From assembly GCA_027000105.1 (NCBI GenBank), contig JALTOP010000245.1, positions 1-16,691 on the forward strand: a stretch of 16,691 nucleotides of DNA, read 5' to 3'. Below, one piece after another: positions 8,390-15,656 of the stretch. The notes under the pieces were generated by a model. It did no database searches and was not told the origin of the DNA. It worked only from the letters and a program-made list of their open reading frames with translations. Each line of letters opens with the position of its first letter. Position 1 is the stretch's first letter. The position numbers and the translations under genes were made by a program. This DNA comes from Planctomycetaceae bacterium. Its GTDB lineage: Bacteria; Planctomycetota; Planctomycetia; Planctomycetales; Planctomycetaceae.

Positions 8390-8407
8390 TTATCGATTGG
8401 CCGATAA
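8390..8407. other. Small hairpin between convergent hpt and the dehydrogenase gene
   Basis: TTATCG (8390-8395) pairs with CGATAA (8402-8407) around a 6-nt loop. It includes the minus-strand stop codon. No U-run follows, so an intrinsic terminator is unproved. The 59-bp gap 8331-8389 holds nothing else visible. Confidence 0.3.
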
Positions 8408-9667
8408 ATGATAGGGTCGGGCATCGATACTGGTTGGCTGTCCGGTCAACAATTCAGCAACGTGGCGTCCGGTCGCGGGAGCAGACATCAAGCCGATCAT
8501 GTTATGGCCGGCGGCGATAATCACGTTTTCAAATCTCGGAGCGTGGGAAATGATCGGCAGTCCATTCGGTGTCATTGGCCGCCAGCCGTACCAGGTCTCG
8601 ACAACTGGCTCACAGTACGGTTCCCGCAGGTATTTTTTTGAACCCGTTTTCAACAGGGCCAACCGTTTCGGGTCGATACTGCTGTCGTATCCGGCGAACT
8701 GCATCGTCGAGCCAAGCCGATACCCGGAACGCATCGGAGTGATGGCGACTTTTTCATCTTCCAGAATCATGGGATACCTGGGGCAGACTTTCGGACGGGG
8801 CATCGTCATGGAATACCCCTTGCCCGGCTGAATCGGAATGTTACAGCCAAGTTCCCTGTTCAATAATGGTGTCCACGCGCCGGTGGAAAGAACCAGTGCG
8901 TCGGCCTGCATCTGTTCCGACTGCTCCACTCCTTTTCTTTGAACCACGATTCCAGCGGCGGATTTCCCATCCGCAACAAACTTGCGGAACTCGCATTGTT
9001 CGATAAATTCAACTCCCTTTTGAAGCAACAGGTTCTTCCAGGCGGCGACAAGTTTATCAGCACGCAAATGGGCATCCTGTTTGTAATACCAGGCGCCGGC
9101 TGCAGCACCGGGAATAAAGGCTGGTTCCATTTCTTCCAACTCTTCACCAGTCAATTTCTCGGCGGGCAAACCATGTTCTTCCGTAATCACACGATTGATC
9201 GGATCGTAGGCGTCAAGCGTTTTTCTTGAACCGTAAACAAACAGGCAACCGTTCTGCTCCCAATCACATTCGATACCGTTTTCTTCAATGAACGAGGTAT
9301 AAAATTCACGGGAAAAATGGAGAATCGCGTGCCGGCCTTTGCCGGCCTGAAGCATCTTTTCTTCGTTGCAATGACGCGCAAAAGAGAACAACCAGGCCCA
9401 CAAACGGAAATTCAAACCCGGTTGGATCGATAGCGGCCCCTTCGAATTGAACAGGGCGGACAGCCCCTTGCGCAACACACCGGGACGCGGCAAAGGCATG
9501 ATGTGATCGGGACAGATCAAACCACAATTGCCATGGGAGCACCCCTGACCAATTCCACCCTGATCGATCACCTGCACCTGCAGGCCCGCCTGTTGCAGAT
9601 AGTGGGCAGAAGCCAATCCGATGATTCCACCTCCGATAACAATCACAGTTTGGGGTGTTTTCGTCAT
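8390..9667 (-). CDS. FAD-dependent D-amino-acid dehydrogenase (DadA/DAO family)
   Basis: The 425-residue protein has the N-terminal Rossmann dinucleotide motif GGGIIG (12-17) in a strand-turn-helix, then a second glycine-rich segment GQGCSHGNCGLICP (about 40-53) as in DadA. The C-terminus carries GWRPMTPNGLPIIS (361-374) and GHNMIGLMSAPATG (387-400), the DAO-family substrate and FAD closing motifs. Such enzymes oxidise D-amino acids (or related imino acids such as D-hydroxyproline) to keto acids, passing electrons to the respiratory chain. The exact substrate cannot be read here. Start at ATG 9667 is backed by AAGGTAA about nine bases upstream. It stands alone, convergent with hpt; a hydroxyproline or glycine oxidase role is the main alternative. 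Confidence 0.88.
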   Translation of the reverse strand: MTKTPQTVIVIGGGIIGLASAHYLQQAGLQVQVIDQGGIGQGCSHGNCGLICPDHIMPLPRPGVLRKGLSALFNSKGPLSIQPGLNFRLWAWLFSFARHCNEEKMLQAGKGRHAILHFSREFYTSFIEENGIECDWEQNGCLFVYGSRKTLDAYDPINRVITEEHGLPAEKLTGEELEEMEPAFIPGAAAGAWYYKQDAHLRADKLVAAWKNLLLQKGVEFIEQCEFRKFVADGKSAAGIVVQRKGVEQSEQMQADALVLSTGAWTPLLNRELGCNIPIQPGKGYSMTMPRPKVCPRYPMILEDEKVAITPMRSGYRLGSTMQFAGYDSSIDPKRLALLKTGSKKYLREPYCEPVVETWYGWRPMTPNGLPIISHAPRFENVIIAAGHNMIGLMSAPATGRHVAELLTGQPTSIDARPYHLSANR

Positions 9668-9839
9668 TGCTGGTTACCTTGCCGAGTGTTCCCGTTTACG
9701 AAATCATGATCCCGACCCAATGGTGATCCGAAGAAGGAATTTTCACTGCTGAATCTCTGCTGAAGAAGAAAGCGTTACAGAGCATCCACTATTGGCATCG
9801 CTTTGTATCGCCGCCGATTGCAGTACGACAGGATAAACC
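9668..9839. other. Intergenic gap between dehydrogenase and hslU
   Basis: This 172-bp stretch lies upstream of the dehydrogenase and downstream of hslU. It holds the dehydrogenase ribosome site (9675-9681 on the minus strand) and a direct repeat CTGCTGAA at 9746-9753 and 9757-9764. No convincing terminator for hslU or promoter was seen. Confidence 0.4.
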
Positions 9840-11243
9840 TTACAGAATAAACTTGCTCAAATCTTCATCCTGGGAAATTTCCTCAAGCTGTTCCCGTACG
9901 TATTCCGCATCAACAACCACTTTTTCAGGGGCATCGTCCGGAGCCTGAAAACTGATATTTTCGAGCAGCCGTTCCAAAATGGTGTGGAGCCGCCTGGCAC
10001 CGATGTTCTGGGTGGACTGATTCACATGGAAGGCAATGTCTGCCAATGTTTCAATTCCCTCTTTTGTGAACTCGAGTTGGACACCATCAATCGCCAGGAG
10101 TTCCTGATACTGTTTGGTCAGAGAGTTCGTCGGTTCTGTCAATATGCGAATGAAATCGTCTCTGGTCAAATCCTTCAATTCGACACGAATCGGAAAACGC
10201 CCCTGTAATTCGGGCATCAGATCGGAAGGCCTTGACTGATGAAACGCCCCGGCCGCAATAAACAGAATGTATTCCGTGTTAAGGGTACCGAACTTTGTCT
10301 GTACGTTGGTGCCTTCAACAATGGGCAACAAATCCCGCTGAACACCTTGCCGGGAGACATCGGCCGATTTCGAGGAATCAGAGGCCCCGCAGACCTTGTC
10401 GATCTCATCGATAAAGATCATCCCGGAATTTTCAGCCAGTTTAATCGCTTCTTCGTTGATCGAATCCGAATCCATCAACGCTTCGGTTTCCTGTTCCAGC
10501 AGAATCTGGCGAGCCTGTGAAATCGGGACTTTTCTCAATTGCGTCTTCCGTGGTGCGATCTTCTCGAACATGTTCTGGAATTCGACATCCATCTGTTCCA
10601 TTCCCATGGAGGAAAAGATCTGCACGGGTGAAGTCCGCTGTTCGATGCTCAATTCAACTTCACGTTCTTCGAGTGTTCCGTCACGCAGCATCTTGCGGAA
10701 CTTTTCCCGATTCCGCTGATGTTTCGACTGATCGGCATCAATTTCATCCGCGTTCGAATCGGGAGACCAACTCTCCGGCGGTGCAGGAAGCAGCAAATCC
10801 AGCAGACGTTCCTCGACCTGCTCGGTCGCTTTTTCGAAAACCTCTTCCTTTTTCTTTTTGGTCACCAGACTGACAGCCGCCTCGGCCAGATCGCGAACCA
10901 TGCTTTCAACATCACGTCCATAATAGCCGACTTCGGTGTATTTGCTCGCTTCCACCTTCACAAACGGTGCTCCCGCCATGGCGGCAAGTCGACGGGTAAT
11001 TTCCGTTTTTCCCACACCGGTTGGCCCAATCATGATGATATTTTTGGGCGTGATTTCCCGACGGATGTTATCCGGGAGTTTCCGCCAGCGGTATCGGTTG
11101 CGCAGCGCAATCGCAACCGATCGCTTCGCCTCATCCTGCCCGATGATGTGGCGATCCAGTGCAGCGACAATTTCCCGCGGCGTCATTGTCAACGTCGTAA
11201 CGGGCTCTTTCTTTTCCGATTCTTTCTTTTCCAATACAGACAT
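9840..11243 (-). CDS. hslU: ATP-dependent protease ATPase subunit HslU (ClpY)
   Basis: HslU is the AAA+ unfoldase ring that feeds proteins to HslV. From ATG 11243 it is 467 residues, against about 443 in E. coli. The family core opens with MTPREIVAALDRHIIGQ at residue 20; Walker A GPTGVGKT is at 73-80, Walker B MIFIDEID at about 274-281, the sensor/arginine segment ELQGRF follows, and the C-terminus ends DLSKFIL, the tail that docks into HslV pockets. The I-domain lies between the Walker motifs. Start is uncertain: the frame is open to ATG 11342, whose ATGA overlaps the hslV stop and would add 33 residues; ATG 11186 would give the minimal family length. None has a strong SD. It is the downstream partner of hslV on the same strand. 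Confidence 0.95.
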   Translation of the reverse strand: MSVLEKKESEKKEPVTTLTMTPREIVAALDRHIIGQDEAKRSVAIALRNRYRWRKLPDNIRREITPKNIIMIGPTGVGKTEITRRLAAMAGAPFVKVEASKYTEVGYYGRDVESMVRDLAEAAVSLVTKKKKEEVFEKATEQVEERLLDLLLPAPPESWSPDSNADEIDADQSKHQRNREKFRKMLRDGTLEEREVELSIEQRTSPVQIFSSMGMEQMDVEFQNMFEKIAPRKTQLRKVPISQARQILLEQETEALMDSDSINEEAIKLAENSGMIFIDEIDKVCGASDSSKSADVSRQGVQRDLLPIVEGTNVQTKFGTLNTEYILFIAAGAFHQSRPSDLMPELQGRFPIRVELKDLTRDDFIRILTEPTNSLTKQYQELLAIDGVQLEFTKEGIETLADIAFHVNQSTQNIGARRLHTILERLLENISFQAPDDAPEKVVVDAEYVREQLEEISQDEDLSKFIL

Positions 11244-11338
11244 GAAAAACTTTTGCTTTCTTTGGAACCTGTTCAACAATATTTCAGACCAGATAACCGA
11301 GCAGCCAACAGCAAAAGCCGGGCGGCCAACAGCGAATT
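11244..11338 (-). other. hslV-hslU junction with open in-frame extension and imperfect repeat
   Basis: Between hslV and the chosen hslU start the hslU frame stays open back to ATG 11342. The minus strand contains a near-tandem repeat: GCTGTTGGCCGCCCGGCTTTT followed at once by GCTGTTGGCTGCTCGG. The encoded residues (MKFAVGRPAFAVGCS...) do not resemble known HslU N-termini. It may be an untranslated spacer or a real extension. Confidence 0.4.
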
Positions 11339-11923
11339 TCATTCAGCTTTGGAACCGGTCTTGTCAGGCAATTCCTCCAGGATGATATTGTCGTTCGTGT
11401 AGATATCAATTTCAGAAGCGATTTTCAGGGATTCATGAACAATCTCTTTGGCAGACAGATCGGAATGTCGCATGAGCGCGCGGGCGGCAGCCATGGCATA
11501 ATTCCCCCCTGAACCGATGCCGATAATCGAATCCTCCGGATTGACGACATCCCCCTGCCCCGTGATCAATAACGAGTGTTCCGAATCGACCACGACCATC
11601 AAGGCTTCAAGTTTGCGCAAGATGCGATCGGTTCGCCAATCGCGGGCCAATTCTGTTGCGGCCCGGGTCATGTTCCCCGGATAGTCTTTCGCCTTGGTCT
11701 CAAAGCGTTCCAGCAGCGAAAAGGCATCGGCAGTCGAACCGGCAAAACCAATCAGCACTTTGCCATCGAGAATTCGTCGGATTTTTCTCGTATCAGCTTT
11801 GAGGATGGTGTCGCCGTAGGTCACTTGTCCGTCACCACCAATGGCAACCTGTCCCTTGTGCCGAACGGTTAAAATGGTTGTTGAGCGGGTACGCACCCGT
11901 TTGAAATGTCTGGGGCTGGTCAT
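11339..11923 (-). CDS. hslV: ATP-dependent protease proteolytic subunit HslV (ClpQ)
   Basis: HslV is the threonine peptidase dodecamer, a bacterial proteasome-beta homologue, activated by HslU. The 194-residue protein has TTILTV at 15-20, then GGDGQVTYGDT; aligning T15 with E. coli T1 puts D31 at E. coli D17 and K47 at K33, so the active site is complete. GFAGSTADAF, DWRTDRILRKLEA and IGSGGNYAMAAARAL match the family. Fourteen residues precede T15, so a propeptide must be removed, or a downstream start used, to expose the nucleophile; E. coli removes only Met. ATG 11923 has GGATAG as a modest SD. A GTG at codon 10 is an alternative without SD. The stop overlaps the longest possible hslU frame by ATGA. 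Confidence 0.96.
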   Translation of the reverse strand: MTSPRHFKRVRTRSTTILTVRHKGQVAIGGDGQVTYGDTILKADTRKIRRILDGKVLIGFAGSTADAFSLLERFETKAKDYPGNMTRAATELARDWRTDRILRKLEALMVVVDSEHSLLITGQGDVVNPEDSIIGIGSGGNYAMAAARALMRHSDLSAKEIVHESLKIASEIDIYTNDNIILEELPDKTGSKAE

Positions 11924-11987
11924 ATTTTCTATCCATTAGTCGGATGTTCGCATGCGAAACGGTTGAGATATTCATCTGCGATGACAA

Positions 11988-12017
11988 AAATACCGGCAAA
12001 TACCGGCAAATACCGGG
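11988..12017. repeat. Three tandem 10-bp repeats upstream of hslV
   Basis: AAATACCGGC, AAATACCGGC and AAATACCGGG follow without spacer. A 10-bp period matches one helical turn, so tandem binding of one protein on one DNA face is possible; slippage is the simpler explanation. Confidence 0.8.
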
Positions 12018-12034
12018 ACTGAAGCCGTCAGGCT

Positions 12035-12061
12035 CAGACTGTACCGCAGGCTAACAGTCTG
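12035..12061. other. Inverted repeat upstream of slyX and hslV
   Basis: Seven-base arms CAGACTG and CAGTCTG are perfectly complementary around 13 nt. No T-run follows. It may be an operator or leader hairpin for either divergent gene. Confidence 0.4.
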
Positions 12062-12139
12062 TTCAATTTCAGACAACGATGCAACGCACAAGAAACGGAT
12101 AAACCGTCAACAAACCTGACCAGTCGTCACGGGCCAACC

Positions 12140-12355
12140 ATGCCAGATAAAAACTCTTTGATGGATCGGATCATCACGCTGGAATCAGCACTGATGCATC
12201 TGCAACACGATCTGGAAAAAATTGGCCAGGTCGTACTCGATCAACAGAAACAGATAGAGCAGCAACAACTGCAGATTGATCGATTCGAGGAGAAGATTTC
12301 CCAATCACAGGATGAATTCATCGATCCGCTCGATGAAAAACCACCCCATTATTGA
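12140..12355 (+). CDS. slyX: SlyX family small coiled-coil protein
   Basis: The 71-residue protein begins MPDKNSLMDRIITLESAL and forms one long amphipathic helix with heptad-like Leu/Ile/Val spacing (about 8-54), rich in Gln. It ends in an acidic stretch and PPHY, the same ending as E. coli SlyX (PPPHY). Length agrees with the family (about 70). SlyX has no established biochemical role; the name comes from an E. coli gene next to slyD. Start at ATG 12140 is the only good one, though its SD is weak. It is divergent from hslV and faces the secreted-protein genes. Confidence 0.85.
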   Translation: MPDKNSLMDRIITLESALMHLQHDLEKIGQVVLDQQKQIEQQQLQIDRFEEKISQSQDEFIDPLDEKPPHY

Positions 12356-12393
12356 ATGGGCGGTGGTATCATGTAAATCGGGATTATGTGAGT

Positions 12394-12427
12394 GGGCACG
12401 GACTCCGTAAGCCGGTGCACCGTGCCC
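12394..12427. repeat. Perfect 8-bp inverted repeat downstream of slyX
   Basis: GGGCACGG (12394-12401) pairs with CCGTGCCC (12420-12427) across an 18-nt loop that can itself fold partly (CCG/CGG). No U-run follows on the plus strand, so it is at best a weak slyX terminator. The form recalls small dispersed intergenic palindromes, but only one copy is in the window. Confidence 0.5.
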
Positions 12428-12468
12428 CCGTGTTTATGGACCGGCATTGCGAACTGGCATTGCAATGT

Positions 12469-12504
12469 AAAAAAACCGGAGCCCTCCTGCGGGAGAGACC
12501 GGTT
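12469..12504 (-). terminator. Rho-independent terminator of the secreted-protein genes
   Basis: On the minus strand an outer stem AACCGG/CCGGTT and inner stem CTCC/GGAG around CGCA form a GC-rich hairpin, immediately followed by a run of seven T (12475-12469). It lies about 155 bp beyond the stop of the 12658-13398 gene, with no gene between, so it should end that transcript. Confidence 0.75.
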
Positions 12505-12657
12505 GATGGATTCGAGAATTCCGAAAAGAATTCTTTGAGACCAGCAGGGCAGACCAGGCTGATCTCAAGCTATCGAAATGATGTCGGAGATCTTCGTGTC
12601 CCTTTTTCATCAGCGAAATGTCCCAAACATGACAGACTACCGCCTGCCTGCCGTACT

Positions 12658-13398
12658 CTACACTTCAGGTGGAGCATCGGGCAGGACGGAGAACCTTGGC
12701 AGCACGCCTGCTGCTTTGTCCGGCTTGGGAAGCTTGATTTCCGGTTCCGCTTTTTCTGGTGCAGGCGCAGTTTCGTCCCGCTGCATATCACCGCCAGGTT
12801 GAGCCTGACAGTTGGGACAATACCCCTGATATCCGTAGTGATTGATGCCCCCGTGACGATGTAATCGATGCCCGCAACGACCACAGAAACGGTTATGCCA
12901 GGCAGCCGGATGGGCAGGTCCCGGAGTTCTCCAAGGCTGAACGGTCCAGGTTGGCGCGTGCTGATAGTAATAGCCCAGTTGAGTGGTATCGGTAGGCGTG
13001 TAAACCATGGGGGCGTACGGTTGGGCATATCCGGGGCCGTAACCAGACCAGTAATTGGGGTAATACTTCTGATACTGGACCCGTTGCCTTTGAATAATCA
13101 CTTTGCCAGGGGCACACCACCCGGTACCGGGAGAGAGACGTCTGCGGCGTCTGCAATTTCCGCAGTAGCCGTACCCGTTTTGGTCAACCGCCATCGAGTG
13201 CTGACAGGTAGGGCAGGTTCCGTAATTCATCTGCCCCTTTTGACAACTGGGGCAGTTATCCCCCACCGCTTCCGATTCCGGAACGGGCTTTATTTTTTGG
13301 TGGCCGTCTTCAGCCCTCACCAACGCTGACTGAGTCAACAGGATTCCCAAGGTCAGTGAGAGGACTGATTTCAATGATATTCGTATTGGCAAAAACAT
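12658..13398 (-). CDS. Secreted protein with five CxxC motifs (zinc-ribbon-like), unknown function
   Basis: The 246-residue product has a signal peptide: basic start, hydrophobic core about 11-26 and a VRA cleavage site after residue 29. The mature part carries CPSC (49-52), CPTC (62-65), CGNC (79-82), CGRC (172-175) and CPNC (194-197). Pairs 49/62 and 172/194 have the spacing of double-knuckle zinc ribbons, yet the protein is exported, so disulfides or metal binding outside the cytoplasm are both possible. The middle (about 108-160) is rich in Tyr, Pro and Gln; the tail is Pro/Glu/Lys-rich. Start is supported by AGGA at 13408-13411. The next minus-strand gene upstream encodes a similar CxxC protein; I see no homologue I can name. 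Confidence 0.8.
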   Translation of the reverse strand: MFLPIRISLKSVLSLTLGILLTQSALVRAEDGHQKIKPVPESEAVGDNCPSCQKGQMNYGTCPTCQHSMAVDQNGYGYCGNCRRRRRLSPGTGWCAPGKVIIQRQRVQYQKYYPNYWSGYGPGYAQPYAPMVYTPTDTTQLGYYYQHAPTWTVQPWRTPGPAHPAAWHNRFCGRCGHRLHRHGGINHYGYQGYCPNCQAQPGGDMQRDETAPAPEKAEPEIKLPKPDKAAGVLPRFSVLPDAPPEV

Positions 13399-13455
13399 GG
13401 CATAATGTCCTGTTGAACTCTTATTATTCGCGAAAAAACATGATCCAAAAACAGG

Positions 13456-13469
13456 GAACCGACCGGTTC
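13456..13469. terminator. Possible bidirectional terminator after the 13477-14196 gene
   Basis: GAACC-GACC-GGTTC forms a short perfect stem eight bases past the gene's stop. On the minus strand a T-run (13451-13447) follows five bases after it; on the plus strand TTTTTT follows two to three bases after it. The 5-bp stem is short and the next minus gene begins 58 bp further, so read-through is likely. Confidence 0.4.
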
Positions 13470-13476
13470 AATTTTT

Positions 13477-14196
13477 TCAGTGCCCTGCTCTGTTCTGGCA
13501 ACTTGGGCAGTAATTCGAAGGCATTTGTCCCGGGTATCCGTAAGCCCCGCCGTGCAAGCCAGTCGGTGCGTAATTGGAAATCGGTGTCAAACGGGAAGAA
13601 GGAACTCCCCAACTGTAGTTGTATTGGTGTCGAACAACCGGTGCCAACGGCACGGAGATGGGAACATTGTATCCTTGAGCAGCGTTGACGTTTCGATCGC
13701 GGGAATCACAATGTTGAGGGTTGACCGGATAAACCATTTGATATCTACCGAATGGCGGGCACCCTTTCCCCCCGCAACCATTAGGGATCCACCAGCGATT
13801 TTTCCGTCCACATCGACCGCAGTAATGCCCCAGTCCCCTGCATTGAGGACAATGAACGTTGAACCCGCCGTAACTGTCGCAGCGGCCAAACCTTCCCAGT
13901 CGTCCGAAGGTCATCTTCACCCGATCCCAAATACCCGGTCTGCAAACTTCACACCCATCGCAGGTCGGGCATACCTGAGACTTGCCACACCGTCCGGAAT
14001 CACACGATTCGGTCGTGCATTGCACCGGTTGAATCTCGCCTGCAAGCTGATCTTGATGAGTAACCTGCTGTACGTCGCTTTGTTCCGGCATCGGTGGCAA
14101 TACGCTCTGAGGTGTATCAGCAAACAGACGCCCTGTCTGGAAAGTAACAGCCACTACAACCAGCAGCATAATGGTTTTTAGAGATGCCTGTATCAT
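13477..14196 (-). CDS. Secreted cysteine-rich protein (17 Cys), unknown function
   Basis: The 239-residue product begins with a signal peptide (core about 9-20; LFA cleavage site after residue 26). Seven cysteines crowd residues 60-85, including CPTC (76-79) and CEVC (82-85); CPQC (116-119), CGRC (126-129), CGGKGC (141-146) and a terminal CPSC (230-233) follow. Gly, Arg, Tyr and Pro are enriched and residues 170-229 look disordered. The layout (signal, CxxC knuckles, Tyr/Pro-rich stretch, late CPxC) resembles the 12658-13398 product, suggesting distant paralogy or shared function. SD AGGA at 14204-14207, seven bases before ATG, supports the start. It could be an envelope structural protein; this is inference. 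Confidence 0.8.
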   Translation of the reverse strand: MIQASLKTIMLLVVVAVTFQTGRLFADTPQSVLPPMPEQSDVQQVTHQDQLAGEIQPVQCTTESCDSGRCGKSQVCPTCDGCEVCRPGIWDRVKMTFGRLGRFGRCDSYGGFNVHCPQCRGLGHYCGRCGRKNRWWIPNGCGGKGCPPFGRYQMVYPVNPQHCDSRDRNVNAAQGYNVPISVPLAPVVRHQYNYSWGVPSSRLTPISNYAPTGLHGGAYGYPGQMPSNYCPSCQNRAGH

Positions 14197-14301
14197 GACT
14201 ACGTCCTGTCAAAGTCCTGTCGAAAATTGGTCGAGTACAGCCCGCTCCATGGGCAATATTCTGTCCTGTTACACCCTGTCAACTCCCGCAAACCTGCCGG
14301 T
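14197..14301 (-). promoter_or_regulatory. Leader with repeated ACAGG motifs between two secreted-protein genes
   Basis: On the minus strand ACAGG occurs four times in 105 bp, twice as GACAGGAC, the copy nearest the ATG doubling as the ribosome site. Repeats could be regulatory or degenerate SD copies. No clear promoter or terminator was recognised. Confidence 0.35.
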
Positions 14302-14880
14302 TCAACGAAACGGCGGAATGGAAAAGAGCGGATAGTGTGAGCGATACTTCACTGATACTTCCGTCCCCTGCAATTCCCATCGATCGTGTGAGCGAACTCC
14401 TTTGGGAGTGATGATCCACCCACCACGCACCTTGTAATAGAAAGGGCCGTACATCGCCCGATATGTGTGGGGATAAAGCATTTCATGAGGTGAAAACGCC
14501 TGGCTCGTAATCATCGAACCGCCGGTGTATTGAGGCGTGCTCGGCTGTGGCGATGGATACAGCGGGGCACTTTGTTGTGGATAACATTGGTAGGCTCCGC
14601 CGTTTCCTGCTGGCCCCAATTTGGTCACATGATTGAAATGCGGCCGGGAAACCGGGGTGGCTGAAATGGTACGGGGAGAAGAAATCGGTCTCGCTTCGGT
14701 TGCTTGAGGAATTAACCCCGGAGCTTTTCTGGCAGATCGTTTGTGACTGACAATCCGCACCGTTCCTGCGTCCTCGGAAGCATCTGCCTGCCTGATTTGT
14801 TGAGCAGAAACAGACGTTTGATTCGCAAGAACAAAAGCTGCCGTGCAAATCGTGGTTGCAAAAAGCGACAACCGCGACAT
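14302..14880 (-). CDS. Small secreted protein with a planctomycete-type Tyr/Trp-rich C-terminal module
   Basis: The 192-residue product has a signal peptide (core about 6-19, cleavage SVSA after residue 26). Residues 30-130 are low-complexity Pro/Ser/Gln with few hydrophobics. The end (about 131-192) is well ordered: HEMLYPHTYRAMYGPFYYK, then a GGWIITPKGVRSHDRWEL block and a VKYRSHY strand. I associate this module with short exported planctomycete proteins of unknown role, from memory rather than a search. The start is firm: a strong GGGAGGTGG ribosome site at 14884-14892. It is the first of three same-strand secreted-protein genes, 105 bp from the next, so it probably shares a transcript with them. 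Confidence 0.82.
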   Translation of the reverse strand: MSRLSLFATTICTAAFVLANQTSVSAQQIRQADASEDAGTVRIVSHKRSARKAPGLIPQATEARPISSPRTISATPVSRPHFNHVTKLGPAGNGGAYQCYPQQSAPLYPSPQPSTPQYTGGSMITSQAFSPHEMLYPHTYRAMYGPFYYKVRGGWIITPKGVRSHDRWELQGTEVSVKYRSHYPLFSIPPFR

Positions 14881-15656
14881 GATCCACCTCCCTGTCGGAA
14901 TACCATTTCCGACAACTGAAAACCCAATGATTGAAATCTGATAAACATACCCGGCAGCTAAAGGAATCGCTGCATGGCAACTCTTGTGATCATCCCGATT
15001 GCATTCAGATGCGAATCAGATGTGGTTAGAAAGCTGCTTTCGTGTCCCCTAGCTCTCCCGAAGAATGTTCGGCAATGAGATTTGCACAAACACCCATTCT
15101 CTCGTTCGGCTATTATCAATCATGCTGATGAGACATTCTTTGTGATGTGACCGGAATTGGCTGGTTTTGCCTAACTTATTGCCTTCAAAGAAGATACAAC
15201 CTCCCGATAACCGTTTTTATTGTTAAATCCATTATAAGCCGTATAAGCGATACAACCGGAATTATTTAGCCTGTCTCACCCAGCTTCACATTATTGTTTT
15301 ACACACGATTATTTTACACAGGCAGGCGTTGTTGGCGCCGATGTTCCATTATCACAAACGAAATAGATCAATGAGCCTTTCACAAATCGGGCAGAGGCCA
15401 GTCACAAACCGGGTTTGGGTTGCAACAAACGGGAAGAGTTGCCAAATTGGATATCGCGATTGCTTCTGGCGTCCATTATATGCAAGCACCTACACAAGCA
15501 ATCGAATCTCTGTTGTTATCCTGATTCAGAGACTGCCCCAACTGGCAAGTGAATACGACATAGCACCGGCAGGCGGGCTGGAGTTCTGGATCGGAATCTG
15601 AAAAGAGACGACATCAATCGAAAAATATCACAGTCAAACAGAAAGCTCTGGTTCAC
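14881..15656. other. Long divergent gap without a convincing gene
   Basis: About 775 bp separate the secreted-protein genes from the oxidoreductase. The stretch is AT-richer than its surroundings near 15130-15320 and contains a near-duplicate ATTATTGTTTTACACA / ATTATTTTACACA at about 15291-15320 and a TATAAG-like box near 15234. A 90-codon frame at 15329-15601 has no SD, no known motif and atypical composition; I do not call it a gene. Promoters for both flanking genes should lie here. A small RNA cannot be excluded. Confidence 0.4.

Larger units (their letters stand above)
11924..12139. promoter_or_regulatory. Divergent region between hslV and slyX
   Basis: This 216-bp region must hold promoters for both genes, though no clean -35/-10 pair was recognised. 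It contains three head-to-tail copies of AAATACCGGC (11988-12017, last base differing) and an inverted repeat CAGACTG (12035-12041) / CAGTCTG (12055-12061) with a 13-nt spacer. No gene is visible. Confidence 0.5.
12356..12657. other. Gap between slyX and the secreted Cys-rich gene: two hairpins, no gene
   Basis: This 302-bp stretch between convergent genes holds a long-arm hairpin (12394-12427) just after slyX and an intrinsic terminator for the minus strand (12469-12504). It also has a direct repeat GGCATTGC at about 12443-12462. Open frames that cross it are antisense shadows of the neighbouring gene. Confidence 0.6.

Noticed and set aside
10719..11402. Plus-strand 227-codon frame opposite hslU/hslV
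   Set aside because: It is antisense to strongly recognised hslU and hslV and its translation has no family resemblance.
12352..13329. Plus-strand frames of 153-170 codons opposite the secreted CxxC gene
   Set aside because: The minus strand has a signal peptide, SD, CxxC motifs and a terminator; the plus frames have none of these.
13480..14181. Plus-strand 233-codon frame opposite the Cys-rich gene
   Set aside because: It mirrors the minus-strand gene almost exactly; the minus product has a clear signal peptide, SD and ordered cysteines.
15329..15601. 90-codon plus-strand frame in the long gap
   Set aside because: There is no SD, no recognised motif and unconvincing composition; it is kept only as a note in the gap entry.
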